From Bacteroidales bacterium (GTDB taxonomy: Bacteria; Bacteroidota; Bacteroidia; Bacteroidales; P3), in contig WQWA01000007.1 in NCBI GenBank assembly GCA_009785505.1, positions 1 through 62,784 on the forward strand: a stretch of DNA of 62,784 nucleotides. Direction: 5' to 3'. Position 1 is the stretch's first letter. Each line of letters opens with the position of its first letter. The translations under genes were made by a program, and so were the position numbers. Below the pieces are notes generated by a model, which was given only the letters and a program-made list of their open reading frames with translations, searched no databases and was not told the origin of the DNA. This document shows positions 40,283 to 49,635 of the stretch, one piece after another.

Positions 40283-41455
40283 ATGAAAAAAGCACTTTCA
40301 ATTTTTCTACTTTTTTCTGTTGTTAACACGATTTCGGCAACAGATCTGTTAGTCAGAATCTTTTCCGACCATACCATTCAAAGAGCAAGTTTAGCCTGCG
40401 TTTTGGGGCAATACCGCATTACCGATCAAGACGGCAACGAAATAATGATGTTGAATCAAAACGATAGTATTACGCTTCACGCCGAAAACGAAGGCGTAAG
40501 GTTGCTGAGAAACGGATCGAAAGTTGGTGTTTTCTCAAAGATAACCGTTATGGGAGATGGCTCGAATACAATGTTCAGAATTACACCGGAGGATCGAACT
40601 ATCCGACCTCGAATCTACGATGACCACTTGGAGATTTCAGTTGTAGATAACGCTTTGCGTTTCATAAATATCGTTAATATAGAGAATTACATAGCCGGCG
40701 TGGTTCAGTCAGAAGTACGCGGTGTACAAGTGGAGGGCATACCTGCCGACCTCGAATTTTTCAAAGTCCAAGCCATTATTTCGCGAACGTATGCCATGCG
40801 GATGATCAACAAGCACAGACGAGAAGGTTTTAATTTATGTGATGGTGTACATTGTCAGGCTTACTTCGGCCGTAATATTATCCCTATAATTTTAGAGGCC
40901 GCAAAAGCAACGGCAGGAATGGTTGTTGTAGATGGAAATAACAATTTGATTTTGGCATCGTTTCACGCTAATTCCGGTGGACAAACCATGAATTCCGAAG
41001 ATGCTTGGGTTACGGAAGTTTCTTATTTGAGAAGTATTATCGACACATTTTCGTTTGACATGCGAGGCTCAACGTGGCAAAAAGAATTCAGCGTGGATAA
41101 ATGGCTGAATGGTTTACAGCGACTCGGATACGATATTAACAATCCTGTAAAACGTGCAAATGCTTTGAATTTCGTGCAAAACAAACGCAAAACGCATTTT
41201 CATGGAAACATCCGCCTACCGGATATGCGCCGAAATTTTAATTTACGATCTACATTTTTCAGCGTCAGACAAGAAGGCGACAGCGTGATTTTATACGGTA
41301 GAGGCTTCGGGCACGGCGTCGGATTGAGCCAAGAAGGTGCTGCTCGCAAAATCCGTGATGGTTTCAGCGTCGAAGAAGTATTGCAATTTTACTATCAAGA
41401 CGTAAGAGTAGTCCGAATTGACGATCTTTTTGAAAGCATGGATCAGCAGTTTTAA
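40283..41455 (+). CDS. SpoIID/LytB-domain protein
   Basis: A 390-residue secreted protein with a signal peptide (MKKALSIFLLFSVVNTISAT) and a SpoIID domain: IENYIAGVVQSEVRG, FKVQAIISRTYAMRMINKH, CDGVHCQAYFG, ASFHANSGGQTMNSEDAW, YGRGFGHGVGLSQEGAA. In SpoIID the acidic residue after VVQSE and the GHGVGMSQ region belong to a lytic transglycosylase acting on denuded glycans. In non-sporulating Bacteroidetes the role is peptidoglycan-related but undefined. It closes the surE-lpxB unit. Confidence 0.87.
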   Translation: MKKALSIFLLFSVVNTISATDLLVRIFSDHTIQRASLACVLGQYRITDQDGNEIMMLNQNDSITLHAENEGVRLLRNGSKVGVFSKITVMGDGSNTMFRITPEDRTIRPRIYDDHLEISVVDNALRFINIVNIENYIAGVVQSEVRGVQVEGIPADLEFFKVQAIISRTYAMRMINKHRREGFNLCDGVHCQAYFGRNIIPIILEAAKATAGMVVVDGNNNLILASFHANSGGQTMNSEDAWVTEVSYLRSIIDTFSFDMRGSTWQKEFSVDKWLNGLQRLGYDINNPVKRANALNFVQNKRKTHFHGNIRLPDMRRNFNLRSTFFSVRQEGDSVILYGRGFGHGVGLSQEGAARKIRDGFSVEEVLQFYYQDVRVVRIDDLFESMDQQF

Positions 41456-41509
41456 CACTTTTTAAGGATTTTTAACACTTTTTAGGTTTTTTTTTCGAGA
41501 TTTTGGGCG

Positions 41510-41517
41510 TAACTTTG
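41510..41517 (+). promoter_or_regulatory. -7 promoter box of the comEC-like gene
   Basis: TAACTTTG ends only 4 bases before the comEC ATG at 41522, so the message would be leaderless or nearly so. Confidence 0.6.
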
Positions 41518-41521
41518 CGGT

Positions 41522-43135
41522 ATGCAAATCTCCCCACTCATTAAACTTGCAATAAGCCTCATTATCGGCATTTCGACTGCACAGCACGTGTATTTCTCGC
41601 CATCATTCTACCCTACTGCGGTTGGGATTGGTGCATTTTTAATGATTTTGATTTTGCTGATTAAGCAGAGCTATCGGAATAAAGTGTACCATTTTGGACT
41701 TTCTGCCTGCGTTTTCATGGCTTTATTGGGATTTTTAAGAACAAAACAAGTCGATCAATCCTTAAATCATGCACATTTTTCAAAACAAAATTATTCTCAA
41801 CTGATTGCTGTTATTGATGATACACCCAGTGTTCGAGAACGCTCCGTAAGGACAACTTTGAAAGTTATTGGTGGAAAAGAAAATCGAGATGATACAAAAT
41901 ATACCCCAACAATGGGTAAAATTATGGCGTATATCGCAATTGATTCGCTCAGTACACAACTGCGCTACGGCGATGTGATAACCATTCGAAATCGGGCTCA
42001 AACGACAGATTCCATAAAAAAGTTCGGAAATTTTGACTTTCGAAAATTTTTGAAACGAAAACAGATTTTTCACACGATTTATTTAAATCAGCGTTCTTGG
42101 CAGAAAATTGATGAAAACGGCGGAAACCCTGTACGTGCCTATGCTATAGATGTACGAGATAATTTTTTGGAAACACTTTCCCAACAAGGCATTACTGGTG
42201 CGGAATATGCCGTGACTTGTGCGATTTTGCTGGGTTACGGTGCAGAACTCACGCCGGAAATACGAAAATCTTACCAAAATTCGGGAACAGTACATATTTT
42301 GAGCGTTTCGGGGTTGCATGTCGGCCTTTTTGCCATGGTGGTTATGCACCTGCTTTTTTTCTTGCGGGGCGAACGCTGGAAATTACTCTTGAAAGCCGTA
42401 ATTGTACTGACTTGCATTTGGAGTTATGCACTAATCACGGGTTTTGCACCATCGGCATTGAGGTCGGCAATCATGTTCACATTCATCACAATAGGAAAAT
42501 GTGTGGAACGACAAACTTCCGTTTACAATTCACTGGCAACTTCCGCAATCGTACAGCTAACTTACGACCCGATGATGCTGTACGCACTTGGATTTCAATT
42601 TTCGTATTTAGCAGTGCTTGGTATTGTAATGACAAACAACATGTTTTCGAAACTGTGGACACCAAAAAACAAAGTTTCAAAGTATGTTTGGGAGTGTATT
42701 ACAGTTTCCATTGCCGCCCAACTCTCTACAACTCCGCTCTCAATTTTTTATTTTAACCAGTTTCCCAATTACTTCATTCTCGCGAATATAATTGCTTCGC
42801 CACTTAGTGTTCTAATTATTCCACTGGGAATGGCAATTTTAGTTTCTGCCCAAATTTCTGCTTTTTTAGCCGGCATTTTTGGGAAAATACTGAATTACAC
42901 CATTTGGGTTTTGAACCAAAGCGTTTCCATTATTGAGTGGCTGCCTCTAAGCGTTTGGAGAAATTTAAATTGGTCGAAATTTGAAACCGTATTAGCCTAT
43001 TTAGCTATCGCTTTTTTACTTTTCGCTTACTTCAAACGGCGTAGGGCACCCGTCTGGACTGGGTTAGCCTGCCTTGTCTTTATGGTAGGCATGAAATTTT
43101 TTCAAGAATTAAACGCTGTTCTTAACGTTTTGTAA
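41522..43135 (+). CDS. ComEC/Rec2-family membrane protein
   Basis: A 537-residue polytopic membrane protein of the DNA-uptake channel family. The N-terminal spans and DUF4131-like region come first, then the competence core GSGTVHILSVSGLHVGLFAM (seen here as SGTVHILSVSGLHVGLF), GFAPSALRSAIMFTFITIG and QLSTTPLSIFYFNQFPNYFI. The C-terminal beta-lactamase-like nuclease domain of long ComEC proteins is absent, as in many Bacteroidetes. The end overlaps the convergent dapA by 14 bases. The promoter box ends 4 bases before the ATG. Confidence 0.88.
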   Translation: MQISPLIKLAISLIIGISTAQHVYFSPSFYPTAVGIGAFLMILILLIKQSYRNKVYHFGLSACVFMALLGFLRTKQVDQSLNHAHFSKQNYSQLIAVIDDTPSVRERSVRTTLKVIGGKENRDDTKYTPTMGKIMAYIAIDSLSTQLRYGDVITIRNRAQTTDSIKKFGNFDFRKFLKRKQIFHTIYLNQRSWQKIDENGGNPVRAYAIDVRDNFLETLSQQGITGAEYAVTCAILLGYGAELTPEIRKSYQNSGTVHILSVSGLHVGLFAMVVMHLLFFLRGERWKLLLKAVIVLTCIWSYALITGFAPSALRSAIMFTFITIGKCVERQTSVYNSLATSAIVQLTYDPMMLYALGFQFSYLAVLGIVMTNNMFSKLWTPKNKVSKYVWECITVSIAAQLSTTPLSIFYFNQFPNYFILANIIASPLSVLIIPLGMAILVSAQISAFLAGIFGKILNYTIWVLNQSVSIIEWLPLSVWRNLNWSKFETVLAYLAIAFLLFAYFKRRRAPVWTGLACLVFMVGMKFFQELNAVLNVL

Positions 43136-44012
43136 ATGGCTCAAATGCAGTCTGGATTTGGCTTTGAAGACTATCCGAACATTTTACCAACGGCAAACGT
43201 AATTCATTTTCACAAAGTCCAAGCATGTTCGCCATGGTTTTAATTCCTGCCGGATTTCCTTCGGCAAACAACAGAGGAATCAAATGTTCAATCTCGGCAA
43301 GTTCTTTTTTTGCCCAGGTAAAATTTCCGTTCAATGCCGTTCGAACCATTGTCGAAACCTGTACAGGCAGTGCGTTTCCGAGAACAGAAATCACGCCTGA
43401 CCCACCCATTTCAACCATTTGCAAGGCTGTAGCATCATCGCCCGAAATCACTAAAAAGTCTTCAGATTTCCGCTGAATGATATCCTTAACTTGTCCCATA
43501 TCGCCCGATGCTTCTTTTATTGCAATGACGTTGAAATGCTGGTTTGCCAAGTGAAGCGTAGTGTCGGCAGTCATATTAACGCCGCAACGCGACGGAATGT
43601 TATACAAAATAATCGGAACAGGACTTGCATTTGCAAGTGACGAAAAGTGTTGAAAAAGTCCTTCCTGCGTAGGTTTGTTGTAGTACGGAACAACTGACAA
43701 AACCCCGCTTATTCCCGAAAAATTTGCTGTTTCCAGAATTTCGACACACTCCAAAGTATTGTTTCCGCCCACACCTACAATGATTGGCACGCGCCCGTCC
43801 ACCTCTTGCACAATCGTCCTTACAACGGCATCTCGCTCGGTTTGGCTTAATGTAGATGTCTCGGAAGTTGTACCCAGTGCTGCCACATAGTCAACACCAC
43901 CGACAACAACGTGGTTGACAACTTTCTTCAATGCCTCAAAATCTACCGAGCCATCGGTTTTGAATGGTGTAATTAACGCAACTCCTGTGCCTATCAATTT
44001 ATTTTTCAGCAT
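43122..44012 (-). CDS. dapA: 4-hydroxy-tetrahydrodipicolinate synthase
   Basis: A 296-residue TIM-barrel enzyme condensing pyruvate and aspartate semialdehyde in lysine/diaminopimelate synthesis. Motifs are GTGVALITPF, LGTTSETSTLSQTER, GVGGNNTLECVE, the Tyr motif VVPYYNKPTQEGLFQHF, YNIPSRCGV and the Schiff-base lysine in AIKEASGD. Length and motifs are normal. It is the last gene of metallopeptidase-DUF6913-dapA. With ddh at 50883 it provides the start of the dehydrogenase variant of the DAP pathway. Confidence 0.95.
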   Translation of the reverse strand: MLKNKLIGTGVALITPFKTDGSVDFEALKKVVNHVVVGGVDYVAALGTTSETSTLSQTERDAVVRTIVQEVDGRVPIIVGVGGNNTLECVEILETANFSGISGVLSVVPYYNKPTQEGLFQHFSSLANASPVPIILYNIPSRCGVNMTADTTLHLANQHFNVIAIKEASGDMGQVKDIIQRKSEDFLVISGDDATALQMVEMGGSGVISVLGNALPVQVSTMVRTALNGNFTWAKKELAEIEHLIPLLFAEGNPAGIKTMANMLGLCENELRLPLVKCSDSLQSQIQTAFEPFTKR

Positions 44013-44039
44013 GTTTAATATTCTTCCTGTAACCGTTGT

Positions 44040-44588
44040 TTAGGTTTGATTAAATACTTCAAGATATTTCAGGACGGCATCTATAAGCTCTTGTGTATCC
44101 GCCGTATCTTTGATTTCAAGCGTAAAATCAAAAATATTCAATCCCTCCTTGCTTGTTCGTCCAACTTTAAATGCAGCATGAGAAGCATTTGCGATATACA
44201 AGTTTTGAAAATGATTGTTCAAACTCAAATCGAAAAAAATATCGAACGTTTGTTTCACAAACGTATTCACGATATTATCATGCGGCACTCGGTTAAAGCC
44301 AAGTTGAGATTTCACAAACACACCAAAAATCGAACTTTCGGTAACTTCTGCGGGCTTTTCCTTACTATCCGAATATGCCAGCATCGCAACCGAGATGCCT
44401 CGTGTTTTCAAGTAGTTGGCGAATTTATTGGCAGTTTCGTAAGATTCCTTTCCATTGTAAGGGAAGTAAATACCAACATTTTTTGCCAAATCCAAACCAA
44501 CCATCTGGCGACGACGGTTCTGCTTGCGTGCGATTTTACGCATTCGCCGAGACCACAAATATGTCTTGATATCCTCAATAATCTTCAT
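44040..44588 (-). CDS. DUF6913-like conserved protein
   Basis: A 182-residue protein with a basic N-terminus (SRRMRKIARKQNRRRQ) and an alpha/beta body: VGIYFPYNGKESYETANKFA, YLKTRGISVAMLAYSDSKE, FDIFFDLSLNNHFQNLYIAN. It matches the conserved Bacteroidetes family often found beside dapA (DUF6913 in my reading). Function is unknown. It sits 4 bases after the metallopeptidase gene and 27 bases before dapA, so all three are probably co-transcribed. Confidence 0.7.
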   Translation of the reverse strand: MKIIEDIKTYLWSRRMRKIARKQNRRRQMVGLDLAKNVGIYFPYNGKESYETANKFANYLKTRGISVAMLAYSDSKEKPAEVTESSIFGVFVKSQLGFNRVPHDNIVNTFVKQTFDIFFDLSLNNHFQNLYIANASHAAFKVGRTSKEGLNIFDFTLEIKDTADTQELIDAVLKYLEVFNQT

Positions 44589-44592
44589 CTCG

Positions 44593-46620
44593 CTACCTCA
44601 CTCTCTGAACCGCTCGCTCCGTAGCTTCAATCAAAGGCTGGACAGAAAGTTCTTCGCCAACGGCTTGCAACATCCAGTGCTTTGGCGTGAGGCGTCCGAG
44701 TGCAAAAATACGATCAACTTCTGCAGCAAAATTTCGCCCTGCAAAATGCTCCTCAAGTTGGAATTGTATCAAACGACCAAGTGGATAATTCGACAAATAA
44801 AGCGGACGCATGATCATATGCGTATAAATCGCCAAAATCGGCTGATCTTCTATACCAAAAACCGGCGCAAAGTACTTGTTCCAAACATCTTTTGCAATGC
44901 GTATAACGGCATCTCTCAACTGGTCAGCATTGGCATTCGGATTTTGGTACAGCCATTCCCAAACAGCCATATCAACTAAAGAAACGCCCATAATTTCGAA
45001 CGTATTCCAGAAAATACCCAAAGTTGCAAGGTCTTGCCTCAATGGATTATCGTCTCTTTTGCCTAACAACTCCATATCTCTATCTTGGAGTATAAACGCC
45101 AATGCCTCTGTAAATCCTGTATTTGGAACACTTCTGAGCATCCAATAATCTACATCATAAAGCGAAATGACTTGTTCAACATTGTGCCCTAGTTCATGAA
45201 TTCCGATGTTATATCCTCTGAAATCCATACCGTCAGCAGGTATTCTCGTACGTAAACGGGCTTGATCGCCTTTCATTTGTGCACCCCAAGCGTGACCTAT
45301 ACCACGTGAGCCATCTACTGCAATTCTCGATGCTATTTCTGTTGCTCTTGCTCTGTTCCACCCCAATGTCATCAACATATTCGGCATATCTCTTTCAAAC
45401 GCCATCGCATCGGGATAAAGCCTTCTCGTAAGGGCATTTAATTCTGCTTCCGGAAATGCGCCGCGAGGTCGAAAACCGTTGTACCAAAGGTCGAAAGGTC
45501 TCAATTCACGACCTACACGTTGGCTGATAAACTGCCCAACTTCTCTTGCAACATCAGATGAAACCAATTGAACAAACAAGTCATGAACAATTTGTTTTGA
45601 AAGTTCAAGGCTTCCACTAAAATTAGCTTCGATATAATTTTCGTATTGAGGCGTAAAAGGATCCATTCTGCGTTGAACTCTGAAAAGATCCAAAAGCATT
45701 TGATAGCGATATTGCTCAGATCTGGAAGTTATCACTCTCCCATTTTCATAAACGATGTTGTCAATCGGATTCCACTGCACATTCGGATTATTAATTACAA
45801 TTTCCGGAACAGTTTGATTAATAACGTGATTCATCACTGCGAAAATCATTTCTTGTGATTCGACTCTGTCTTCCAAAGCGTAATATGTTCTCAAATGATC
45901 GCGCAACCCCCAGTGAGTTATTAGTCTTAGATCCTCCGGAAACAATGCTCTACCATCACTGGTTCGCAATTGACCCATATAAAAATTGTAGTCGGTTCTC
46001 CAAGTGTCAACTTGTGTGAAAATGCGTGAAAACTCCTGTCGAAGTTCAGACGGAACACGAGACGTAAATCTTTCGCCCATTCGTGCATGAGCCCACTGTG
46101 TGCGCGTCCAATTTGCTCCGTATCTGTTTTTTTCCTCCAATGTGAATGTCCTGAAATTCAACAACACAGCAAATGCAATTTTGTTATCGAACATGTCCTC
46201 ATTCAGGTGTGCGAACGGACTAAATCCACCAAACAAACGGTCAACCGGCATGATATCTCCAAGGTAAATGTCTAAAGGCATCCTCAAACGAACATTTATT
46301 TTATGGAGAAATCCGGTCAAAATTTCAAAATTTCGCTGAAGTCTTTCAAATAAAAGACCTAATTCGTCAGGACAAGCAACAAAATTATTCAAAGAAAGTT
46401 CTCTGAAATCCGCATCACTTCCATCTCTTGAGAACCAAAGCGATGCCGCTTGACGAACACCAATTTCGATACGCTCCGTTTGATTTGGATGCAAAGCAGA
46501 TAGTTCGCTAATTACTTCTTGGATAGTTCTTTCGGAAATAGACGGTCTTTCGTCATTTCTGACGTTGCATGAAGAAAGCAACAAGCCGAATAGTACAAAA
46601 ATTGATAGGATTTTTTTCAT
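44593..46620 (-). CDS. Zinc metallopeptidase-like lipoprotein
   Basis: A 675-residue lipoprotein. Signal peptide MKKILSIFVLFGLLLSSC gives a lipobox Cys18. The protein is mostly helical. The gluzincin-type zinc motif IHELGHNVEQ lies near residue 485, and NTGFTEALAFILQD about 25 residues later supplies a candidate third ligand Glu. The length and this motif pair resemble an uncharacterised Bacteroidetes metallopeptidase family; I do not recognise a named enzyme. It should be anchored on the periplasmic or outer-membrane side. It is the first gene of the unit ending in dapA. Confidence 0.75.
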   Translation of the reverse strand: MKKILSIFVLFGLLLSSCNVRNDERPSISERTIQEVISELSALHPNQTERIEIGVRQAASLWFSRDGSDADFRELSLNNFVACPDELGLLFERLQRNFEILTGFLHKINVRLRMPLDIYLGDIMPVDRLFGGFSPFAHLNEDMFDNKIAFAVLLNFRTFTLEEKNRYGANWTRTQWAHARMGERFTSRVPSELRQEFSRIFTQVDTWRTDYNFYMGQLRTSDGRALFPEDLRLITHWGLRDHLRTYYALEDRVESQEMIFAVMNHVINQTVPEIVINNPNVQWNPIDNIVYENGRVITSRSEQYRYQMLLDLFRVQRRMDPFTPQYENYIEANFSGSLELSKQIVHDLFVQLVSSDVAREVGQFISQRVGRELRPFDLWYNGFRPRGAFPEAELNALTRRLYPDAMAFERDMPNMLMTLGWNRARATEIASRIAVDGSRGIGHAWGAQMKGDQARLRTRIPADGMDFRGYNIGIHELGHNVEQVISLYDVDYWMLRSVPNTGFTEALAFILQDRDMELLGKRDDNPLRQDLATLGIFWNTFEIMGVSLVDMAVWEWLYQNPNANADQLRDAVIRIAKDVWNKYFAPVFGIEDQPILAIYTHMIMRPLYLSNYPLGRLIQFQLEEHFAGRNFAAEVDRIFALGRLTPKHWMLQAVGEELSVQPLIEATERAVQRVR

Positions 46621-46741
46621 GGTTTTTGATTTTTTAGATTTTCAAACCACAAAAGTAGCAAAAAATATCGAAAAAAACAAGGTTGTTAATAAATTCTGAA
46701 AAGTTTTTTTGCCGTCGTGGCGGTTTTATTTAGTTTTTTTG

Positions 46742-46749
46742 TATCTTTG
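46742..46749 (+). promoter_or_regulatory. -7 promoter box of the nucleoside transporter gene
   Basis: TATCTTTG 16 nt before the ATG at 46766, preceded by a T run. Confidence 0.65.
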
Positions 46750-46765
46750 CACAAAAAAACTCTCT

Positions 46766-48052
46766 ATGGAATTAAGAAATGTACTTTTCGGCGTTATAGG
46801 TGTGGTTACTCTTTTGTTCCTCGCCTTTGTATTTAGCACAAATCGTAGTAACATCAATTGGAAACAGGTTGGCATTGGTTTGGGTTTGCAAGTTTTGTTT
46901 GCATTGAGTATCTTGTATTTTCCGCCGGTTCGTATGTTTTTCGAATTTATCAGTAGATTTTTCGTTGTCGTCCTCGAATTCACAAGAGCAGGAACTGAAT
47001 TTTTGATTGGCGAAAATTTAATGAATCGAGATTTTGTAGGATTTGTCTTTATTTTTCAAGTTTTACCAACGATTATCTTTTTCTCGGCACTGACGAGTTT
47101 ATTGTTTTATCTTGGAATTATTCAAAAGGTGGTTTTTGGTTTAGGCTGGTTATTAACAAAATCGCTACGCCTGTCAGGACCGGAAAGTTTGGCTGCTGCC
47201 GGCAACATTTTTTTAGGACAAACCGAGTCGCCACTGCTTATCAAGCAATATTTGGAACGCATGAATAAGTCTGAAATCATGTTAATTATGACGTGTGGGA
47301 TGGCTACCATTGCGGGGGGAGTTTTAGCAGCGTATGTTAGTTTTCTTGGAGGAGACTGTGTGCAGTTGCAGAGGGAATTTGCACAACATTTATTAGCAGC
47401 CTCTGTTATGGCAATCCCGGGATCTATTGCTATTTCCAAAATTTTGGTGCCTCAAACCGAAGAATTCAGTTCGGATCTTACTGTTAGTAGAGAGAATGTC
47501 GGAAAAAATATCTTGGACGCTGTTGCAAATGGTACCACCGAAGGTGTGAAACTTGCTGTAAACGTAGGAGCGATGTTGTTGGTGTTTGTAGCATTTATAG
47601 CAATGTTTAATCACATTGTAGGCATGAGCGATACGCTGAATGGTTGGGTTTACAATGTTACGAATGGTGCTTATGATAAAGTTTCGCTGCCGTTTTTGCT
47701 GGGTCATGCGTTTGCTCCGTTGATGTGGATGCTTGGGATTCATCCTGAGGACATTACATTAGTTGGGCGTGTGGTCGGAGAGAAGCTGATTTTAACTGAA
47801 TTTATCGGTTACATCAGTTTAGCAGAGTTAAGTCATGGCGGCGCTTTTGCCTCGCAAAGATCAATTATTATGGCAACTTATTTTCTTTGCGGCTTTGCGA
47901 ATTTCGCTTCGATTGGTATTCAAATCGGCGGCATTGGCTCGTTGGCACCCGGCAAGCGTGTTTTGATTTCGCAGCTTGGGTTGCGTGCACTTTTAGGTGG
48001 GACATTAGTGAGTTTGATGTCGGGGACATTGATTGGGGCGATGATGTCGTAA
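46766..48052 (+). CDS. Concentrative nucleoside transporter, NupC family
   Basis: A 428-residue inner-membrane protein. It has the CNT-family pattern FQVLPTIIFFSALTSLLFYL, GQTESPLLIKQYLERMNKSE, MATIAGGVLAAYVSFLG, EGVKLAVNVGAMLLVFVAFI and FCGFANFASIGIQIGGIG-like end (LCGFANFASIGIQIGG). It imports nucleosides with Na+ or H+. It lies upstream of a DUF3667 gene and thyA, which suits nucleotide salvage. The open frame starts at 46709 inside the promoter; the ATG at 46766 is the family start. Confidence 0.92.
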   Translation: MELRNVLFGVIGVVTLLFLAFVFSTNRSNINWKQVGIGLGLQVLFALSILYFPPVRMFFEFISRFFVVVLEFTRAGTEFLIGENLMNRDFVGFVFIFQVLPTIIFFSALTSLLFYLGIIQKVVFGLGWLLTKSLRLSGPESLAAAGNIFLGQTESPLLIKQYLERMNKSEIMLIMTCGMATIAGGVLAAYVSFLGGDCVQLQREFAQHLLAASVMAIPGSIAISKILVPQTEEFSSDLTVSRENVGKNILDAVANGTTEGVKLAVNVGAMLLVFVAFIAMFNHIVGMSDTLNGWVYNVTNGAYDKVSLPFLLGHAFAPLMWMLGIHPEDITLVGRVVGEKLILTEFIGYISLAELSHGGAFASQRSIIMATYFLCGFANFASIGIQIGGIGSLAPGKRVLISQLGLRALLGGTLVSLMSGTLIGAMMS

Positions 48053-48068
48053 TTTTTTTAGTGAAACA

Positions 48069-48815
48069 ATGGACACCTGCAAAAACTGCAACGAACCGAC
48101 AACCGGAAAGTTCTGCTCAAACTGCGGACAACCCGCAGAGTTGAGAAGAATTGACAAATACTACATTTTGCACGAGATTACAGATTTTTTTCGTGCGAAT
48201 AAGGGTTTTTTGTACACTGTGAAAGGAATGCTCATAGCACCCGGAAAAACTGTTAGGCAGTTTATAGCAACAGATCGGCATCGATTTGTGAAACCCATTA
48301 CATTCGTTATTATCACTGCACTAATTTATTCACTTGTCAACTATTTTTTCCAAGTTGGAATTAAAGACATAGGTATATATGGCGATGAGTTTGGCGCTAC
48401 AGCACCCCTTATTCTCCATTGGATGTTTGTTGAATATCCGGGTTATTCAGGCATATTAACCGGATTATTTGCGGCGTTTTGGGTAAAATTATTTTTCAGA
48501 AAGTCGGGATATAATTTTTTCGAAGTTTTTATTCTGATGTGTTTTATTTCCGGAATATCTGCACTCTTTACCGTTGTTGTTATACCTTTTCAAGGTCTGG
48601 CAGATTGGAATATCATACAGATTTCCGGCTATGTTTTCCTTATTTATATCGCATGGGCTATTGGACAATTTTTTGATGGTAAAAAAATAAAAAACTATGT
48701 GAAAGGTTTGCTAGCATACTTTGTTGCCATGTCGGTACTTGGTATTTTAATCGCATTTGTTGGAGCTATAATTGATTTGCTACGTTATGACACCATATTT
48801 GGAATTAGTATCTAA
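48069..48815 (+). CDS. DUF3667-type zinc-ribbon membrane protein
   Basis: A 248-residue protein. The N-terminal zinc ribbon is [18 protein letters not shown]. The conserved segment [20 protein letters not shown], then [10 protein letters not shown] and [17 protein letters not shown], and four to five membrane spans follow. This is the DUF3667 pattern of Bacteroidetes. Function is unknown. It follows the transporter gene by 16 bases, and its 3' end overlaps thyA by 29 bases. Confidence 0.85.
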   Translation: MDTCKNCNEPTTGKFCSNCGQPAELRRIDKYYILHEITDFFRANKGFLYTVKGMLIAPGKTVRQFIATDRHRFVKPITFVIITALIYSLVNYFFQVGIKDIGIYGDEFGATAPLILHWMFVEYPGYSGILTGLFAAFWVKLFFRKSGYNFFEVFILMCFISGISALFTVVVIPFQGLADWNIIQISGYVFLIYIAWAIGQFFDGKKIKNYVKGLLAYFVAMSVLGILIAFVGAIIDLLRYDTIFGISI

Positions 48816-49581
48816 AATACTAACAGAAGGAACAAATAAAACCGATCGCACAGGCACGGGAACCCGCAGTATATTCGGGCATCAAATGCGGTTTGATTTG
48901 TCCAAAGGATTTCCGTTGGAAACAACGAAAAAACTGCACGTAAAATCCATAATTTACGAATTGCTGTGGTTTCTGAAAGGCGATACAAATATACATTATT
49001 TGCAAGAAAACGGCGTCCGAATTTGGAACGAATGGGCAGATGCTGAGGGAAATCTAGGACCCGTTTACGGCAAACAATGGCGTTCGTGGGGCTGTAAAGA
49101 CGGCAAAACGATTGATCAAATTTCAGAATTAATCGAAATCATCAAAAAAAATCCCGATTCGCGTCGTATGCTTGTGTGTGCGTGGAATGTGGGCGAACTT
49201 TCGGAAATGGCTCTCCCACCCTGCCACGTTTTGTTTCAATTTTATGTGGCGAATGGAAAATTGTCGTGTCAGTTATATCAACGCTCGGCAGATGTATTTT
49301 TGGGTGTGCCGTTTAATATCGCTTCGTATGCCTTACTAACACTGATGATTGCACAAGTTTGCGATTTACAACCCGGTGAATTTATTCACACATTCGGCGA
49401 TGTACATTTATATTCAAATCATTTCGAACAAGCCAAATTACAACTCACACGAGAGCCGTTTCCAATGCCTCAAATGAAACTAAATCCGAACATAAAAAAC
49501 ATTTTCGATTTCACTTATGACGATTTCGAATTACTCAATTATGAAGCACATCCGCATATTAAAGCGGAGGTTGCGGTTTAA
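48787..49581 (+). CDS. thyA: Thymidylate synthase
   Basis: A 264-residue folate-dependent ThyA that makes dTMP from d[38 protein letters not shown], the catalytic Cys146 in [31 protein letters not shown] and the C-terminal region are all present. The frame opens at 48772, but alignment with the family start (MxxYLELxxKxLxEGTxKxDRTGTGT) favours the ATG at 48787. The usual partner folA does not follow here. Confidence 0.96.
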   Translation: MTPYLELVSKILTEGTNKTDRTGTGTRSIFGHQMRFDLSKGFPLETTKKLHVKSIIYELLWFLKGDTNIHYLQENGVRIWNEWADAEGNLGPVYGKQWRSWGCKDGKTIDQISELIEIIKKNPDSRRMLVCAWNVGELSEMALPPCHVLFQFYVANGKLSCQLYQRSADVFLGVPFNIASYALLTLMIAQVCDLQPGEFIHTFGDVHLYSNHFEQAKLQLTREPFPMPQMKLNPNIKNIFDFTYDDFELLNYEAHPHIKAEVAV

Positions 49582-49608
49582 TAATTTCCGATTTTCAATT
49601 ATTTTTCG

Positions 49609-49616
49609 TACCTTTG
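49609..49616 (+). promoter_or_regulatory. -7 promoter box of pgk
   Basis: TACCTTTG 20 nt before the pgk ATG at 49636. Confidence 0.65.
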
Positions 49617-49635
49617 CAAAAAATGCGATTAATCT

